The notes below the pieces were generated by a model that saw only the letters and a list, made by a program, of their open reading frames with translations, searched no databases and had not been told where the DNA came from. Of a DNA stretch of 64,000 nt, positions 62,570-64,000 are shown in pieces. Made by a program: the position numbers and the translations under genes. The DNA is from an uncultured Clostridia bacterium (GTDB taxonomy: Bacteria; Bacillota; Clostridia; HGM11514): positions 14,469 to 78,468 of the forward strand of contig CAKSKB010000013.1 in the NCBI GenBank assembly GCA_934464705.1, in the 5' to 3' direction. The first letter of the stretch is position 1. Each line of letters opens with the position of its first letter.

Positions 62570-63823
62570 TTGAAGCGAAAGACATGTTTTATATTAGTAA
62601 TTATTTGCTTATTATATACGAAATGCTATGCAGTTGAAGACACCAAGTGGAAAATATACGATGATTCAGAATGCCAATATGATTATATGCCCGACTGGCA
62701 TAAGGCTGTATTTACAGCGGATTCAGGCAAGGTATATGTTCGATTTCGTGATGCGGTAAATCTTATGCTTTATTCATGCGACGAGCACAATAATTTAACT
62801 GATATACGCAGTATGAATGATGACTTTTTTGTTGAAAAGGAATATGATTACGCCGGAACAAAAATTCCTTATTCAGTAGGTTTGATTAAGCATAGGTGGG
62901 GCGCAACACGAAAAGTATATGCGAATTTTGTGCAATGGGCACCGATAAGTGCGGAAACGGAACTCTGTATCGGCAGCCGATATTCGCCGATTACAATGAA
63001 ATATCCTTTGGTTGGTGAAGAGCTTGATTATAGTATATTGGGAGATTCACCATATGATATTATATCCCAACTTGTGAAAAAAGAACCTATACCGGAATTT
63101 GCAAATGACCCTAAAATAACCCAAACAGAGCGTAGCAAACGGCGCGATAGATTTTTTTGGAAACTGCAGCCCTACGGTATGTATTATTTTTCGTTTTACG
63201 ATATAAAAACCAATTGTATATATTTGGTTTATGATGTGCCGTTTCATGTTGAGCATTCGCAAGGTAATACATATTATTCATGCATGTTTGGTGTTTCCAT
63301 GGCAGACGGAACAGTAACAAAATATTCTGTGTCTCGTTTGTCTCCTTTAGGTAGCAGAGAAGTGGGACCTGACTATCCTTATTCTGATGGCAACGGTGTT
63401 TATAATAATGGTTATAAACTGAAAGAAACTGTGTTAACATGCAAATTGAATGACAAAGCTTATGCTTTTAATGACGCTATTGCAGTTTACTATGATTATA
63501 CATGGAATTTTGATGCTATCTATGTTCCGTTTGACAGACTGTGCGAAATTTTGGGGTATTCATACAGTGAAGACAGAAGTAACAAGGTAATACACATAAA
63601 GTATATGCATCCGGAAAATGATTTGCAGGGTTTGGTAGACCGAAAATATAAGCCATTTGAAGAAGCGTTTCAATCAACGGTGTTATGGAATTTGTTAAAA
63701 CAAGAATATCCGGATATTTCATTAAGCGATCTGTTTGATGTGATAATGCGAAATCGGCGATATGGTCGTTATTACTCTACATATGGGTTTGAAGAGTACC
63801 TTAGCAGTTTGAATAATCAATAA
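62570..63823 (+). CDS. Large secreted protein of unknown function
   Basis: 417 aa with a signal peptide (about 1-21, CYA/VE) and a long uncharacterised domain. A late segment (IYVPFDRLCEILGYSYSED, about 325-345) resembles the copper-amine-oxidase-N ('stalk') unit of its neighbours. The TTG at 62570 has GGAGGTG 6 nt upstream; the ATG at 62555 overlaps that site. It is the last gene before repeat R5. Confidence 0.7.
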   Translation: MKRKTCFILVIICLLYTKCYAVEDTKWKIYDDSECQYDYMPDWHKAVFTADSGKVYVRFRDAVNLMLYSCDEHNNLTDIRSMNDDFFVEKEYDYAGTKIPYSVGLIKHRWGATRKVYANFVQWAPISAETELCIGSRYSPITMKYPLVGEELDYSILGDSPYDIISQLVKKEPIPEFANDPKITQTERSKRRDRFFWKLQPYGMYYFSFYDIKTNCIYLVYDVPFHVEHSQGNTYYSCMFGVSMADGTVTKYSVSRLSPLGSREVGPDYPYSDGNGVYNNGYKLKETVLTCKLNDKAYAFNDAIAVYYDYTWNFDAIYVPFDRLCEILGYSYSEDRSNKVIHIKYMHPENDLQGLVDRKYKPFEEAFQSTVLWNLLKQEYPDISLSDLFDVIMRNRRYGRYYSTYGFEEYLSSLNNQ

Positions 63824-63834
63824 GCAATATTATT

Positions 63835-64000
63835 AAGAATCACATCGCAATAGCGGTGTGATTCTTTTGCTTGGAAAAAAACGGAAAAAATTACAAAAAA
63901 CTATTGACATATATTGAAAAATGTGATAATATGTAGGCATAAAAGTTAATGATTTGTCAAATATGCTCAAAAGTATTTCCTTGACGGCGGTGATTCCGGT
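63835..64000 (+). repeat. Repeat unit R5: terminator, promoter and leader (cut by window end)
   Basis: A different terminator hairpin (AAGAATCACA pairing with TGTGATTCTT, 63835-63866) is followed by the same TTGGAAA block. TTGACA is at 63904-63909, and the leader is nearly identical to R2 up to the last base. The array therefore continues beyond the window. Confidence 0.85.

Overview
The window reads as the chromosome of a low-to-mid-GC, spore-forming Clostridia-type Firmicute. Supporting signs are spoVT and a pdaA-like deacetylase, strong AGGAGG-type ribosome sites, frequent TTG/GTG starts, sigma-A promoters with 17-nt spacers, and Firmicute families (YitT, DUF896, BioY, YpsC-like methyltransferase, ABC-F). 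The species cannot be named from sequence alone.

Positions 1-39,700 are mostly ordinary housekeeping DNA. After a 5'-truncated sensor kinase comes a tightly overlapped pyrimidine operon (pyrC-K-D-F-E-B-I), then dapA and a YitT protein. The minus strand then carries two half-size TauE/SafE genes, spoVT, a membrane protein, ybaK, a cyclophilin and a DUF896 gene. Next on the plus strand are yebC and a run with alkD, a heparinase-like lyase, a beta-helix protein and an MBL hydrolase (a likely polysaccharide locus). These are followed by ilvE, an alpha/beta hydrolase, a P-type ATPase, a small alarmone synthetase and birA-bioY. A minus-strand block holds a C1 peptidase, a DUF1653 protein, a PstS-like protein and gap. 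Then come a PfkB kinase, a methyltransferase, a stretch with two gene relics, pdaA, and a plus-strand run of stalk/PPIase, ABC-F, NUDIX, rRNA methyltransferase, hydrolase and pyridoxamine kinase.

A tRNA-Gln (39,725) marks the switch to accessory DNA. Directly behind it lies a badly decayed permuted GH3 beta-glucosidase. From 41,194 to the right edge the window is an Rhs/YD-repeat polymorphic toxin locus. A strong promoter and structured leader precede a three-gene operon: a 1312-aa secreted repeat protein, a 325-aa secreted protein of unknown function and a 1913-aa Rhs protein ending in a peptidoglycan-binding domain and an Ntox44-like toxin. A candidate immunity gene follows.

Downstream is an AT-rich array of toxin and immunity cassettes. 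It includes an orphan Rhs C-terminal module with a different, caspase-like toxin tip and no proper start, and about a dozen small secreted, membrane or HEAT-repeat proteins that look like immunity genes. It also holds relics of lost Rhs, toxin and immunity pieces. The cassettes are separated by five copies of one intergenic unit (terminator, TTGACA promoter, leader), and the Rhs operon's own promoter-leader resembles it. The inferred model is a toxin-switching locus: one active rhs gene, silent donor tips that share about 590 bp with it, and an immunity archive kept expressed by a duplicated promoter-leader cassette.
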